A DNA stretch of 64,000 bases from Botryococcus braunii (GCA_002005505.1 KV908501.1:45857-109856), one strand, 5' to 3'; positions 44,015-54,110 are shown, counted from the stretch's first letter. Numbers and translations are program-made. Notes: generated by a model from the sequence alone, not told the origin.

Positions 44015-44313
44015 TGTAGCGCTGGAAGCGCTAAGGAAACGACGAGGTAGGGAGACATCGGAATAAGACTTAGGAATAAGGCCAGATGCCAGTTACATCA
44101 GTTGGCTATGCCAACGATAGATGATTGATATCCATCTGTATATGTATATCTATTCCCTCTCTAGCCTTGGCCCTGGTTCCCATGCCCTACATGGAGGTAC
44201 AAGACCTCGGGGACTGTACGGTACGCCAGATGGGTAAGGTCCCGACATCACATGTGACGGGGGACTGACTTAGGTAATGCTGGCTTAGTAGTACCTGGAA
44301 GGAGACCGTTACA
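44015..44313 (-). repeat. D 5' LTR
   Basis: 299 bp, pairs with 30658-30956; only a few substitutions separate them. Confidence 0.9.
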
Positions 44314-44318
44314 CTTCC

Positions 44319-44682
44319 GGCGTACACCACAGCACTTTCAAGTATTCCACCCTTTCGAGGTCTAGCATGTAACCTTAATATGCAAGATATGCAAAATATT
44401 CTTCAGCAATTCAATTGCCTGACCACCCGGACCTACTGACGGTCTCACGATAACGACGACGGGTGATAATCTCAGGTCACTTCACGGAAAAAAAAAAAAA
44501 AAAAACCTTCCCAAGAGATTGAAGACTCTGTAGGTAGGCCTTCTGAGTGAATATCCAGTTGTTCCTTTTTACTTCTTCTTGCCGTCAGGCGAGTCCGTGG
44601 AAAACCCAATACAGATGCATCCGATGATGCCATGCACTCCTGTCTGCCCTTGGCTCAGCTGGAAGGGCGTGGGCCCATAACC
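44319..44682 (-). other. C/E leader and primer-binding site
   Basis: Untranslated leader between the C/E 5' LTR and gag, continued at 30608-30652 on the other side of D. The primer site ggttatgggcccacgc (minus strand) occupies 44667-44682. An A18 run lies near 44490. No open ORF0 is apparent. Confidence 0.7.
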
Positions 44683-45383
44683 TGTAAAAGGTTATGGGCA
44701 GTGGCGTATCCTGTAAGCAAGCAGACAGGTCGTAAGTTCGTGCCTCTCCAGCTACAGTCCTTGACGACTGTCTGCTCTTTAGACACATGCAACTGCATGA
44801 ACAAGACTGGCACCCTTATGTGCCCAGTATCTTTCCAAACCAGTTCCGTTACATGTTGATCTGTCAATGAGCATCTACACACGGATAAGCTCCTGACGGC
44901 TGAAAGCAAGTACCTTCCTATACTCAATCAAGACTCCGTCCCTTCGCTGTTTGGGAGACTTGATTGTACACTAAGATGGTTCACTTACAAACAAGCAATC
45001 AAACATGAACACATTACCAATACACACCCTGCGTCACCGCACCTGTAAGCAAGCAGACAGGTCGTAAGTTCGTGCCTCTCCAGCTACAGTCCTTGACGAC
45101 TGTCTGCTTTTTAGACACATGCAACTGCATGAACAAGACTGGCATCCTTATGTGCCCAGTATCTTTCCAAACCAGTTGCTCGACTATGCGGTGATCGCAG
45201 CTTTAATAGTCCTTTCACACTAACGCGTAATCTAGATCAGATTGTACCCTATGTTCGAAATAGACCTCATCCGAACGTGTCTCGAGGTACCTTATGTGGA
45301 TAGTGGACCCGTATCCTAATAATGTACATTTGAAGATCACCTAAAGCACAAGGCATTCTATAATGTATGTTCACAACTCAACA
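44683..45383 (-). repeat. C/E 5' LTR
   Basis: 701 bp. Minus-strand order: U3 with TATA-like attaaag about 30 nt before X; X 45177-45043 (135 bp) ending ttacag and followed by gtgcgg; an intron-like stretch (45042-44846) ending tgtaacgg; X' 44845-44711 (135 bp); Y to 44683. The outer edge abuts gaaac (45384-45388), the presumed target duplication in A-4. Confidence 0.9.
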
Positions 45384-45992
45384 GAAACACACTGGGGTGC
45401 GTTTTAGCAAGATTAGTGTACCCTCTAGTTTGAGAGAAGCACAGCAGTCCCCTCAGTGGGAATACTGGAAGGCTGCTATGCAGGAGGAGCAGGATTCATT
45501 AGATGCTCATGAGGTGATGGAGTATGTTCCCAGACCCCGTGGACATAAGGTGATTCCAGTTCACTGGATATTTTCAGTGAAAATGGATGCTCACGGTAGT
45601 GTAATCAGATTCAAGGCCAGGCTGGTTGCTCAGGGATGTAGGCAAATCCCTGGAGTGGATGTTATGGAAGTATTTGCTCCAACCAGCAGTTACGGATCGA
45701 GAAGGGCACTACTCGCAGTGGCTGCCAAGGAGGGTTATGAGATCCACCAGGTGGATGTCAAGACAGCCTTCCTAAATGGGGAATTAGAAGAAGAGGTGTA
45801 TGTAACACAAGCCCCTGGGTTTGAGAATGGTGATGGCAATATTGTCTGCCGCTTGAAGAAGGCCTTGTATGGTCTGAAGCAAGCACCTAGAGCCTGGCAT
45901 AAGACTCTCAATGAGAAGCTTCATACCATGGGCTATGAGGTTTGCAAGAGTGATGCAGGTGTGAAGTGCTCTGTAGATGGAGGGAAGTCATT
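45384..45992 (+). pseudogene. A-4 reverse transcriptase, 5' half
   Basis: Copia RT from KHTGVRFSKISVPSSL through KTAFLNGELEEEVYV and YGLKQAPRAWH to KCSVDGGKS. Two codons are missing relative to sister copies (GVKCS for GVYVKCS). The frame is cut between S and F, a few codons before YVDD, by the helicase/GIY-YIG insertion. Confidence 0.92.
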
Positions 45993-46819
45993 ACGAGCGG
46001 CTGTTTTCTCGCAGTCCTTACGGAAACCCGTAAGATCTTCCGGCCTTTGCGATACCTCTCCGATACCCTTTCGGCCTTGTGGGAGCCGCTGGCACCCTCA
46101 GGCTTCCGTCTCGCAAAGCTGGCTGAAGCGCGGCCGGAACTTTTCCCACGCTTTTCTCTCTCGCCGATATGGGTACCCTTCGCAGCACTCCGACTCGGAG
46201 TCTCCGAGCCTGTAGGCGCTCGGGGGCCTCACAGGAGACCGTTCAAGCCTGTGGGTACCGTCTACAGGAGACCCTACGACTTCTCGTACCTGCCTTTGGC
46301 GTTGTTTTCTCGTGCGGAAATCGCACTTACAGTATTCATAGGTATTGAATACTAACTGTGCAATAACTGTTTGGTATATTGAACTTGCGCGAATCGCATT
46401 TATTGACTTGTCCAATACTTCCGGGCAATTGTTGACAAGATGTTCGGGTACCTGTTTAATCCGTTATTGTTTTCGTTGATGGCCATACAGGTATGCCCTC
46501 TTTCAATCATCCTTCCTGTTTCTAAATGTCAGAGATCACATCATACCGGTAGAAGACGAGACGGTGCCTCCCTGCAGGCGTGGCAGTCGTCCATCTCCCG
46601 GGTAAGCTCCGTTACTGTTCTTATTACCCTCCAAAAATACCGTCATTTCTGAAGCACCGGTTCTATTGTTGTTATCAAATTCATTCTCGCGATTTCTGTG
46701 GGGTGGGGCTTGGGTGATATAGCATTGTTTGCGTTCAGTACTGCCCAGCGGATATGCTGGTTGTTCTTTGTTAGTGTCGGTATTCTGCCGGTGTCCGTAA
46801 TGGTTTTGCGTCATCTACT

Positions 46820-47503
46820 TTATCCGGTTGCGGAACTTGGGGTGCTTGGTGTTGTTGTCGGGAGGAAGAGATTGGATGGGGAACGCTGCACGCTTGGCTC
46901 TGGTGAGGTTTCTGGGGTCATGGCTGTGAGGATGGATGGGGACCGCCACACCCTTGGATTTGGTGAGTTTTCTGGGCTGACGCCCGTGATGTCAATGACT
47001 TCCTGTTGTTGCTTCGGTGCCGGGGCGCTGGGGCTGGCAGGCATTTGGCGAGGTCTCGGAATCTTGATGCGATTCAGTGGTGTTGGATACGATGGCTTTG
47101 GCAGCGCATGTGTCTGCTGGATCAAGAATGGGAGGCGCGGGTCATAGGATGGGTTGCCCGGTACGGTGTTGTAGGTTAGGCCTCCCTGGCGGTGTGCCGT
47201 AAATATTTCTTCGCTGATGGCCATGCTCTCTATTGCATCTATTTCTGTTTTGTTATTTGTCAAGTAGATGAGGCTGATCTTGAAGTTTCCACGTCCGTGG
47301 TGTTTAACATCTTCCTTCATCAGCTTGCATGGGCGTTGAAGATGTTGGCGCAGGCGTTGGGGGAGGTGCTGTGTTGTTTGTCCCACACATGTGGTGCCGT
47401 TGACTAGGTTTGTGATCCGGTATAGAGCATGTACTTTGCGACCTGTCCCAGGCGTGCATGGTGAAGTTGGTAGTGGTGAAGGGCAACATGGCCGATATAG
47501 CAT
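46820..47503 (-). CDS. GIY-YIG endonuclease-like protein
   Basis: 227-codon frame. Residues ~24-118 form a GIY-YIG nuclease-like domain: LYRITNLVNGTTCVGQT matches the GIY...YIG pair in altered form (LYRI, CVG), then QRLRQH with the conserved arginine and AIESMAISE with the catalytic glutamate, closing with GGLTYNTVPGN. The C half is low-complexity and Ser/Pro-rich with two near-repeats of a SPE.S..P.V.RSPS unit and a QEVIDITG stretch that looks like a SUMO-interaction motif. It lies downstream of the helicase on the same strand and may be its C-terminal exon or a separate gene. As a nuclease it could nick the target; this is inference. Confidence 0.72.
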   Translation of the reverse strand: MLYRPCCPSPLPTSPCTPGTGRKVHALYRITNLVNGTTCVGQTTQHLPQRLRQHLQRPCKLMKEDVKHHGRGNFKISLIYLTNNKTEIDAIESMAISEEIFTAHRQGGLTYNTVPGNPSYDPRLPFLIQQTHALPKPSYPTPLNRIKIPRPRQMPASPSAPAPKQQQEVIDITGVSPENSPNPRVWRSPSILTAMTPETSPEPSVQRSPSNLFLPTTTPSTPSSATG

Positions 47504-47544
47504 GTTGTTGAGTCCAGGGGTTTCACCTTGTGGCGTTGTTTGTC

Positions 47545-47906
47545 TTATTTGTTGCGGGGGTTGCGACCCGGCGTCTTCAGGTTCGATTTCTGCAGACGAA
47601 CCCTCCTTTTAGTATTTGTTACTGTTGTGGGGGTTTGAGGACTGTGTTTTGTGGGGCGTACTGCTTCTGACATTGGCGTGATGGGATGTTGGGTTGCCTC
47701 TGACGGGGATGGAGCATCGGTTTTTGGTGGCGATTCAGAGACTGCACCTTGGAAGTCGATTGACTCTCTCTTGGAGATACCTGGGGAGCTGGTCATTGTT
47801 TGCAGCAGCCAGGTCGACGAGGACTGAGTCTGCCAGCTGGTCATCCCAGGTGAAGACATCGGAAGCAATCTGGTCATACTTGTATATCTGCAGACGCATG
47901 TTGTTT
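47545..47906 (-). pseudogene. Linker frames between helicase and GIY-YIG
   Basis: Two overlapping minus-strand frames (YSNRWYAPRPLQEQKV... ending at 47735, and a Ser/Pro/Thr-rich frame ending KTPGRNPRNK at 47545) bridge helicase and GIY-YIG. They look like one protein stretch broken by frameshifts, or exons of it. No known domain. Confidence 0.4.
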
Positions 47907-49101
47907 TTAAGATGTTGTGTAACCGTGTTTACTTTTTGCTCTTGAAGCGGTCGAGGCGCGTACCAGCGGTTCGAGTACATACCACCGTGTTCTGGTCAAC
48001 TTGCTGACAGCTGCATATGCGTCCCGCAGAGGCACTCCGACATCGCGGTTGTCATCAGTTTCCAGAATGACTGGAGGTGTGAGCGATTCCAGTGCTTCCA
48101 GTGTTTTTCCAGTGGCCATGCGTACGTGCGGGGGGTGGTTTGCCTTCCAAGCAGTGCTTCTTTGGACGTAGCTGCTGAAGAACTCATAGCGGGCAGCGTA
48201 CGATGGGAAAACTTGTTCGAGGTCCTTTGGGCGGATGCCCATGCCCATAGCCTTATAAATGAGCCCATGACAGAATGCATCTTGAATATCTATGATGACA
48301 GGGTGGTTGATTGTGGCCCCCTGTGCTTTATGCCCGGTGATGGCATGGCACACGGTCAGGGGGAAAGTGGTCTTTCTGTAGACCGTGCCTCCCAGCAGAA
48401 CCGCTCTAGATACAGAGCGATGGATAGTGACTGGAGCTTGTGTGCCATCGAATCTGATGGATATGCTCTTTGGCTGTCTGTTTGCATCGAGGGTGATATG
48501 CAGTACTGTGCCAATGCTGCCATTCATGAGCCCTCGTGCGACCGAGGTGTTTTCAGGAGCATGACTTGGGTTCCACATGCCAAGCTAGACAGGGTGTCAA
48601 AGTAAGGGTTGGGCGTCAAGAACTGCGTTGCAGTTTTGGCTCGACGGCATGCTTCCGAGCCAACTTGAGATGGTGGGTGTAGCATGTCGTGTCGGAGGGG
48701 GGGATGGCATGTCGGTGCGATCTGATGGACTGCTCCACATGTACATGTCGTAGGGCACTGGCAGTGCTGCAGGGTGTGGTGAAACTTTGCCACAGCTATT
48801 GCATTGCAGTCTTGCACCTGTGAAATGAGAATCGTGATTGTGATTCCGGGTATAATCTCTCAGCAGGTGTTTCGGGGATGAAAGGATTGTGGAACCTTGA
48901 GTAGGCTGAGGAAGCGTTAGAATTGTGGGATACCTGGCAGCGATGGGTGCAGAGCACCAGGGTTTCTGGCGTGAGTGAAGCAAGGGCTTCTTCTCGCGTG
49001 CAATAGCATTGTTCCAAGACTGCATCTATTTCCTCTTGCGCAAGAGTGTGAGGGTCTCGTGCAGTCAGCTTTGCAGAATCTTGGTCTGAAACCGCTGTCA
49101 A
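47907..49101 (-). pseudogene. Pif1-like helicase C-terminal part, with intron, frameshifted
   Basis: Minus strand, three pieces. 48934-49101 ends in TLVLCTHRCQ, matching the Pif1 strand before the conserved asparagine. 48818-48933 is a 116-nt phase-0 intron (GTATCC...TTTCACAG). 48554-48817 continues with NAIAVAKFHH and CGTQVMLL. A missing A in the run at 48550-48553 then shifts the frame; 47907-48553 carries the GLMNGSIGTV block and FPLTVCHAITGHKAQGATI, the helicase motif with the H-K-x-Q-G core. Walker A and B would lie upstream and are not seen, so only the C-terminal half is present. The frame C end (RPKDLEQVFPSY) departs from the usual Pif1 ending. Confidence 0.75.
48818..48933 (-). other. 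Spliceosomal intron in helicase
   Basis: 116 nt; donor CAG|GTATCC and acceptor TTTCACAG|GTG on the minus strand; phase 0. Removing it joins two helicase-like stretches in the same frame; reading through puts unrelated codons and a stop between them. Confidence 0.75.
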
Positions 49102-49564
49102 ACAAACATCCAGTCGAAAGTGTTGAGCTGTTTTCCAGGCGTGGTGCTGATCAATCGAACATATGTCACATGCTACATGCCCAGACCCCTGGACGCGTAC
49201 ACGTTAGTTGTGGTGTTGTGTTTCGACCGGACGATAGCCATGTCGCCAGATTCGAAGGCTGTACCTGCCTCATATGCTTGCATATTGCTCGGAGCTGTTT
49301 GGGGTGACTGCAATATGTAACCCTGCTTCTTGGAGCCACATCCCATTGCTCAACCTCGACTGCCTGGTCACAACCCACCAACAAAACCACATTCAGCAAA
49401 GGTCGTCCACACACAAGCTTCATAACCGACAGGCTTCCGAAGCCAACACCAACACCAACATCCCACCGCCTTCGAAAACGCCGGGCACGGCACCCTTTCA
49501 CACCCACGCACACTTCCGGACCCCCCCGTAACCTGCCGATCGGACGCCCTCTGAGGACTCCTGG

Positions 49565-50554
49565 TTTGTGTTAATTTATGTAGATGATTTGCCGATAGTC
49601 TCAAAGGGCATGGGAGAGATTGAGAGAGTGAAGGGGCTGCTCAAGCAAGAATTCACCATTCATGATTTGGGAGAGGTGAAAGAATTTTTGGGCTGCCAAA
49701 TAGTGAGAGATAGGGATAAAGGGCTGATTTCATTAAGCTGCATCCCTAAGATTGATGCACTGGTGGAGAAGTTTGGGCTAGATCTGGAGTCCTTGGGACC
49801 TGACACCCCAATGACCAAAGATTTTGTGGCCACTCAGAGGCCAATGTGTAAGGACAACAGTGACAATATTGGTGCTGGGAGCCTGCTGCCTCCTGGTCAC
49901 AAGTACTGTGAGCTAGTGGGGTCACTGTTGTACATAGCCAATACCACTAGGCCTGACATAGCACAGGCAGTGGGGGTACTCTCTCGTTATAGAATTAATC
50001 CCACGACAGCTCACTGGAATGAAGCCATTCGGGTGCTGAAGTATTTAAAGGGAACGAGAGATCTGGTTCTGGTCCTTGGAGGGAAGGACACAGAATTAGA
50101 AGGGTTTGTAGATGCAGATTATGGAGGAGATCAGGATCATCGGTTCTCTACTACAGGTTATGTCATCAGGGTATTTGGCGGTGCTGTAGTTTGGGGAAGC
50201 AAAAAGCAGTCAGCTGTGGCCACTTCCACTGTAGAAGCTGAGTTCATGGCAGCCAGTGCAGCTGTCATAAGAGGCAAATTGGGTGAAAGGCTTCTTGGAG
50301 GAAATTGGAGTTTCTCCATGGATTGTTAAGATTCACTGTGATAATCAGGGGTGTATTAACCACCTCAGAAATCCAGTGTAAACACACCAAGCACATCGCA
50401 ATTAGCTTTCATTTTGCCCGGGAAGCCATTGCATTGGGACAAGTTGATGTGAGATATGTCCCATCTGCCAGAAATGTGGCAGACATCTTTACTAAGCCTC
50501 TGACTAGACAGGTATTTCAAAGAACATCGTGATTCGCTGGGTCTGGCCAAGTTT
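49565..50554 (+). pseudogene. A-4 reverse transcriptase 3' half and RNase H
   Basis: Resumes with FVLIYVDDLPIVSKGMGEIERVKGL; the second L of the YVDDLLIV block is P here. RNase H blocks DADYGGD and VEAEFMAAS follow. Frameshifts near 50270 (SAAVIRGK) and 50380 (a deletion inside NPVFSKHTKH) break the frame, which reappears at 50390 and closes with NVADIFTKPL. Confidence 0.9.
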
Positions 50555-50578
50555 TTATGAGGAAAAGGCAAGGGGAAG

Positions 50579-51301
50579 TGTTATATTTTAGAAGAGAGAC
50601 ATGTGCCTTTCCCTCAGGAGAGTCATAGTGGCCAGATCAGCTCTGATCAGGTGGCGGGAACAATCCTAGAATGAGTAATAGGTGGCAGATCTTAGTAGTT
50701 CTGCCGGGACCAATCTAGACCAATTTCGTTCGTTTCGAGGGGATGAGGTAGTCAGACGCGGTTTGCTAGGAAGGATATATGTCGCTGGCATGAAAGGGCG
50801 AGTCACTTGATTGGGACTATAAAAGCACTTCGGGTGTTTGTCTCTTAACTGTTGCCAGTCAAGTCGTCTCACACAGACGTCACTGCTTGTTTCTCGACAC
50901 ACAACAAGAGTGCCGCCGGACTAAACACCCTCGTGCCGGGTCATACAGGTAAACCGATGTTGTAGCATTGAATCCACAAGAACAATGGATTAGGAAGAGG
51001 TCTAGATAATGTGTATTAGGAGAGTGCTAATGTTTTAGCTCATCGGACACTGGTAATACAGACTATCGGTAGTTACGTAGATGGAGTAGTTTGAATTACT
51101 GAGTGATGAGAGAGAACAATAAGCATCGTAAGACTTGATTGGGACTATAAATGCACTTCGGGTGTTTGTCTCTTAACTGTTGCCAGTCAAGTCGTCTCAC
51201 ACAGACGTCACTGCTTGTTTCTCGACCCACAACAAGAGTGCCGCCGGACTAAACACCCTCGTGCCGGGTCATACAGGAAACGCCAAGCTCATAAGTTTAC
51301 A
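50579..51301 (+). repeat. A-4 3' LTR
   Basis: 723 bp after purine tract aggggaag. TATA-like tatatg about 30 nt before X (50805-50948, 144 bp), donor gtaaac, an intron-like stretch, X' (51133-51276, 144 bp), Y to 51301. The junction reads cgtaag rather than tgtaatg. Confidence 0.92.
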
Positions 51302-51857
51302 GTATTTCATGGTCTTCTGAAAAGTTTCGAGGGCTGCGAGGAGTGATTTGCGGTGATCCAATGAAAACTGTTTTCCACGACGAGCGACGAACATCGATGT
51401 GCCCACTTCAAGGATTCTCACTTCGGCCATCAAGAATAAGATATTTATAACATATCGTAAGGCAATGAATCTGGTATTTGTGCAGTAAGTCTGCGGGATC
51501 GCGTTTTCCGGGTCCGCCATCCGGGGAGCACTGTAGCATTTCCTAGGGTATAATGCTCTAGTGGTCCTTGGCATTGCTCTATGACTTGCTTTGTGATCTG
51601 GATTCGTGGTACAACCTCGCTCAGGTAGTTCGCTCGGTTGCCCGACTACGCGTCAGTGGCAGTACAATATAATTCAACCCACCCTGGGTTTAAGAGGGGA
51701 CCTGCGAATCAATCATGTAACACTTTTTCCGTGCTCACCACCAACGGCCTCATTGTCTCAAAATCTCTTCCGCTAAGCTAATCCTACACGTGGTATCGGC
51801 GATAAGGCCTAGTTCCTTATCGTTCGTTCGTGGTGCGTTCTTTTTCTTTCGAGGTTC

Positions 51858-52901
51858 GTGATGTCGCGGCATCCTCGCTCGGGGTCGAGAGCTCGTGCAC
51901 CTAGTCCAGGCAACGTAGAGCCAGATCCACCCATAGATCCTTTTGATGATGAAGAAGTTGATCTTTCAGGGGTAGATCCTCGTCGTATGCTTAGGCATTT
52001 GGTCAATATCGGTGCTCTACCCGGGGAAGCCTTTGGGGTCGGATCTGGTGTTCCATTGCTTGCGCCTCCAGATGTTGTGTCTCAGAACATTATTGATGGA
52101 CTTGAGAGGGTCATCCAGCGTGCTCTCGCTCAACCTGCACCTGTAGTTGTGACGCAGCCTGTGCCGACGGTCACTTCGGCACCGGCTCCAGCTCCTTTCG
52201 GTTCAGGGAAGCCCAATCTTCAGTTTCCTGACCCACCTGCATTCGAGGGTGATGCTATGAAGTTGGATCCCTGGGTGATGCAGACGGAAATGTACTTGAG
52301 AGCTTACGATGTGGATCTGGCATCCACTCGGTCTGTCGAGGTCGCAACGATGTTTTTACGTGGGAAGGCTCTTGATTGGTGGACTGGGCAATTCAATCTG
52401 ATTGCCTCAGGGAGTTTACCTGCTTATGGGTCTTGGTCTGACTTTGTGTCTGCTCTGAAGGCTGCCTTCAGGCCTGTTGAACTGCATAAAAGGCATTTAG
52501 AGCAGTTGCTGAGTCTGACACAGGGCAAGACTGATATGAGGACTTACATTGCTACATTGAATGCTTTGAGAGCAAAGGTTCCCCAGGCATTTGCTGAATA
52601 TACGTTGTGCTACTTGTTTTTGCAGGGCTGCAGGTCAGATTTGCAAAAACCCATCTCACTCCAGTATTTAAAGACCCTGGCTGACTATTTCAAGCATGCT
52701 GTAACAATTTCTGACATCCCTGGACAAACCAGAACGCCGCACTCCAATCCGAAAGGCCCCCCTGACTCTAAGGGTATTGGTACGGCAAAACCTGCTGCGC
52801 AGACCTGCGCACACTATGGCAAGCCTGGGCACAGCAAAGACCGTTGCTTCCAGCTTCACCCTGAGTTAAAGAGGAACCGTACCAAGTCTTCTACAACTTG
52901 A
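51858..52901 (+). CDS. H gag
   Basis: 347-codon gypsy gag. Basic/Pro-rich N end, acidic stretch, Pro/Ala linker (PAPVVVTQPVPTVTSAPAP), a retrotransposon gag region (FEGDAMKLDPWVMQTEMYL, FLRGKALDWWTGQFNL, FRPVELHKRHLEQLLSL) and a zinc knuckle read as CAHYGKPGHSKDRC. The second cysteine of the CCHC set is tyrosine, so zinc binding is probably lost in this copy. Start at the first ATG; a second ATG (MSRHP) is the next codon. Confidence 0.9.
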   Translation: MMSRHPRSGSRARAPSPGNVEPDPPIDPFDDEEVDLSGVDPRRMLRHLVNIGALPGEAFGVGSGVPLLAPPDVVSQNIIDGLERVIQRALAQPAPVVVTQPVPTVTSAPAPAPFGSGKPNLQFPDPPAFEGDAMKLDPWVMQTEMYLRAYDVDLASTRSVEVATMFLRGKALDWWTGQFNLIASGSLPAYGSWSDFVSALKAAFRPVELHKRHLEQLLSLTQGKTDMRTYIATLNALRAKVPQAFAEYTLCYLFLQGCRSDLQKPISLQYLKTLADYFKHAVTISDIPGQTRTPHSNPKGPPDSKGIGTAKPAAQTCAHYGKPGHSKDRCFQLHPELKRNRTKSSTT

Positions 52902-52902
52902 T

Positions 52903-54110
52903 TTGGTCTTCTTTCTTGGTTTTCAGCAGTGTGAGCCCTGTTTTGGGATGTTTTCCAACTGTTCAGTCATCCAGTATGGGATTCCTGTACTGTATGAAGT
53001 TGGTCATCTGCATGACTTTTTCTCTAGCTGTTGCCAATCTTTCATGACCCATTATGTGGATGGGCATGGTGTATGTAGGAAGTTTCAGACATCCCCCTCT
53101 GTCAGTGACCTAGCTAGTCCTGTTTTTCAGTGTAAGAGTGATGCATCTTCCTCTTTTCCTGCAAGTACTTCTCATGTTGTATTGTTTTGTGAGAGTAGTA
53201 ACAGGGAGTGTACTGTTAGCCAGCTTGTAACCCAATTGCTACCAGATACCAGATTGACTGTGCTCTCTTGTACAAGTGATTGTGGGCAGGTGCTGGAAGG
53301 GACTACTCAACAACAAATTCATGATGTCTTGCTCTCGGGCTCTGTTTTGACTGCACTGGGCTTTACTTCCACCGTTCAGGATCCGCCCCACGGCTGTTCA
53401 TCAGGCTTGCCCTTGTTTCGTTGCTTTGTTCAGACGGGTTTGCTTAGTGTGAAGGAGAAACCACTGGCAGCAACATGTTTTGACTCTTTTGTGCAGCTTA
53501 ACACTAGTCATGTTGTGGACGGTCTTGACCTTTCTTCTACTTGGATTGAATTTGAGGGAATTCTTGCTGGTAGACCTGTCAGGATTTTGTTGGATAGTGG
53601 AGCCTCTGCCAACTTTGTTGATGAGCAACTGGTTCAGGAGCTTTCCCTTCCCACTATGCCTTTAAGTTCCCATGTTACTATACGTGTTGCTGATGGTAGG
53701 ACTTCTGTACTAGGAAGTAATGTGTCAATGGACCTGACTGTGGGGTTTCTGGATTTTGGAGTCACCTGTCTCCCCACTGAGTTGTCATATTATGACCTTG
53801 TTTTAGGGAAACCTTGGTTGGCTGTATTTAACCCAGTTGTTAATTGGAAGCTGAATGCACTTTCACTAATTCATGCTAATAAGACACATGTGCTTTTAGG
53901 GTGTAAAAGGTCAGGCACTCCTGAGTATGTGGTCTCTTCCATGGAAGTGGGAGAATTGGTTAAGTTGGGGGAACCAATGTACCTTATTCAGCTTAATGCA
54001 GTTACTGAAACCTCCTCAGACACTAATGCATATGACGTGCCAGAGTTGGAGCAGCTTTTGCAGGAGTTTAAAGTTGTGCCCTCTGGACTGCCTCAAGGCC
54101 TGCCTCCTTC
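52903..54110 (+). CDS. H pol N-terminal part with aspartic protease
   Basis: Open in a frame +1 to gag and beginning just after its stop. The first ~200 codons are Cys/Ser-rich without a known domain. The retropepsin region is clear: WIEFEGILAGRPVRILLDSGASANFVDE, then YYDLVLGKPWLAVFNPVVNWK. It ends at VPELEQLLQEFKVVPSGLPQGLPP, the stretch that precedes gypsy RT, where the C2 LTR begins; codons after 54110 belong to that LTR. Confidence 0.88.

Larger units (their letters stand above)
30658..44313 (-). mobile_element. LTR element D, largely non-coding (LARD-like)
   Basis: Two 299-bp LTRs (30658-30956 and 44015-44313) and a target duplication cttcc (30653-30657 and 44314-44318). A C-rich tract directly right of the left LTR is the polypurine tract on the minus strand, and a tggtatcgacttttgg primer site lies 2 nt left of the right LTR, which fixes the orientation. 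After removing A-3 and the solo B LTR about 4.5 kb remains. It has no recognisable gag or pol; 30977-31261, 38918-40224 and 41738-43996 hold only short unconvincing frames. Probably mobilised in trans. Confidence 0.85.
45993..49564 (-). mobile_element. Helicase / GIY-YIG insertion (Helitron-like candidate)
   Basis: About 3.57 kb inserted between the S and F codons of A-4 RT (left ...gggaagtcatt, right tttgtgttaat...). The target duplication is at most tt, or none with insertion at A|T or T|T. It encodes on the minus strand, from 5' to 3', a Pif1-like helicase relic and a GIY-YIG frame. Near the minus-strand 3' end is a perfect 7-bp hairpin, cttacgg...ccgtaag (46017-46034), about 24 nt inside the border. 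Lack of a duplication, a subterminal hairpin and a Pif1 helicase recall Helitrons, but I see no Rep/HUH motif and the ends are not TC...CTRR. 45993-46819 is GC-rich with several short inverted repeats and no gene. Confidence 0.7.
45384..51301 (+). mobile_element. Ty1/copia element A-4, 3' part
   Basis: Plus-strand family A copy whose 5' part lies beyond C/E, left of the window. It keeps the reverse transcriptase, split by the insertion at 45993-49564, then RNase H and the 3' LTR. Five bases gtatt (51302-51306) are the likely target duplication in gypsy H. Confidence 0.88.
51302..54110 (+). mobile_element. Ty3/gypsy element H, truncated
   Basis: Plus-strand gypsy. 51302-51788 is the right part of its 5' LTR (the left part lies beyond A-4, outside the window), ending ctaca. 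The primer site tggtatcggcgataagg starts at 51791. Gag and protease follow, then C2 cuts the element at 54110 before reverse transcriptase. Confidence 0.75.

Noticed and set aside
44660..44700. A tRNA-Met gene at the gtgggcccataacc stretches
   Set aside because: Only the anticodon-arm match is present, always next to an LTR end; no acceptor, D or T arms. These are primer-binding sites.
46098..46415. Minus-strand 105-codon frame in the GC-rich end of the helicase insertion
   Set aside because: Arg-rich, overlaps inverted repeats and shows no domain; probably chance.
45993..49564. Calling the insertion a true Helitron
   Set aside because: No Rep/HUH motif, ends not TC...CTRR, helicase incomplete; kept as a Helitron-like candidate only.
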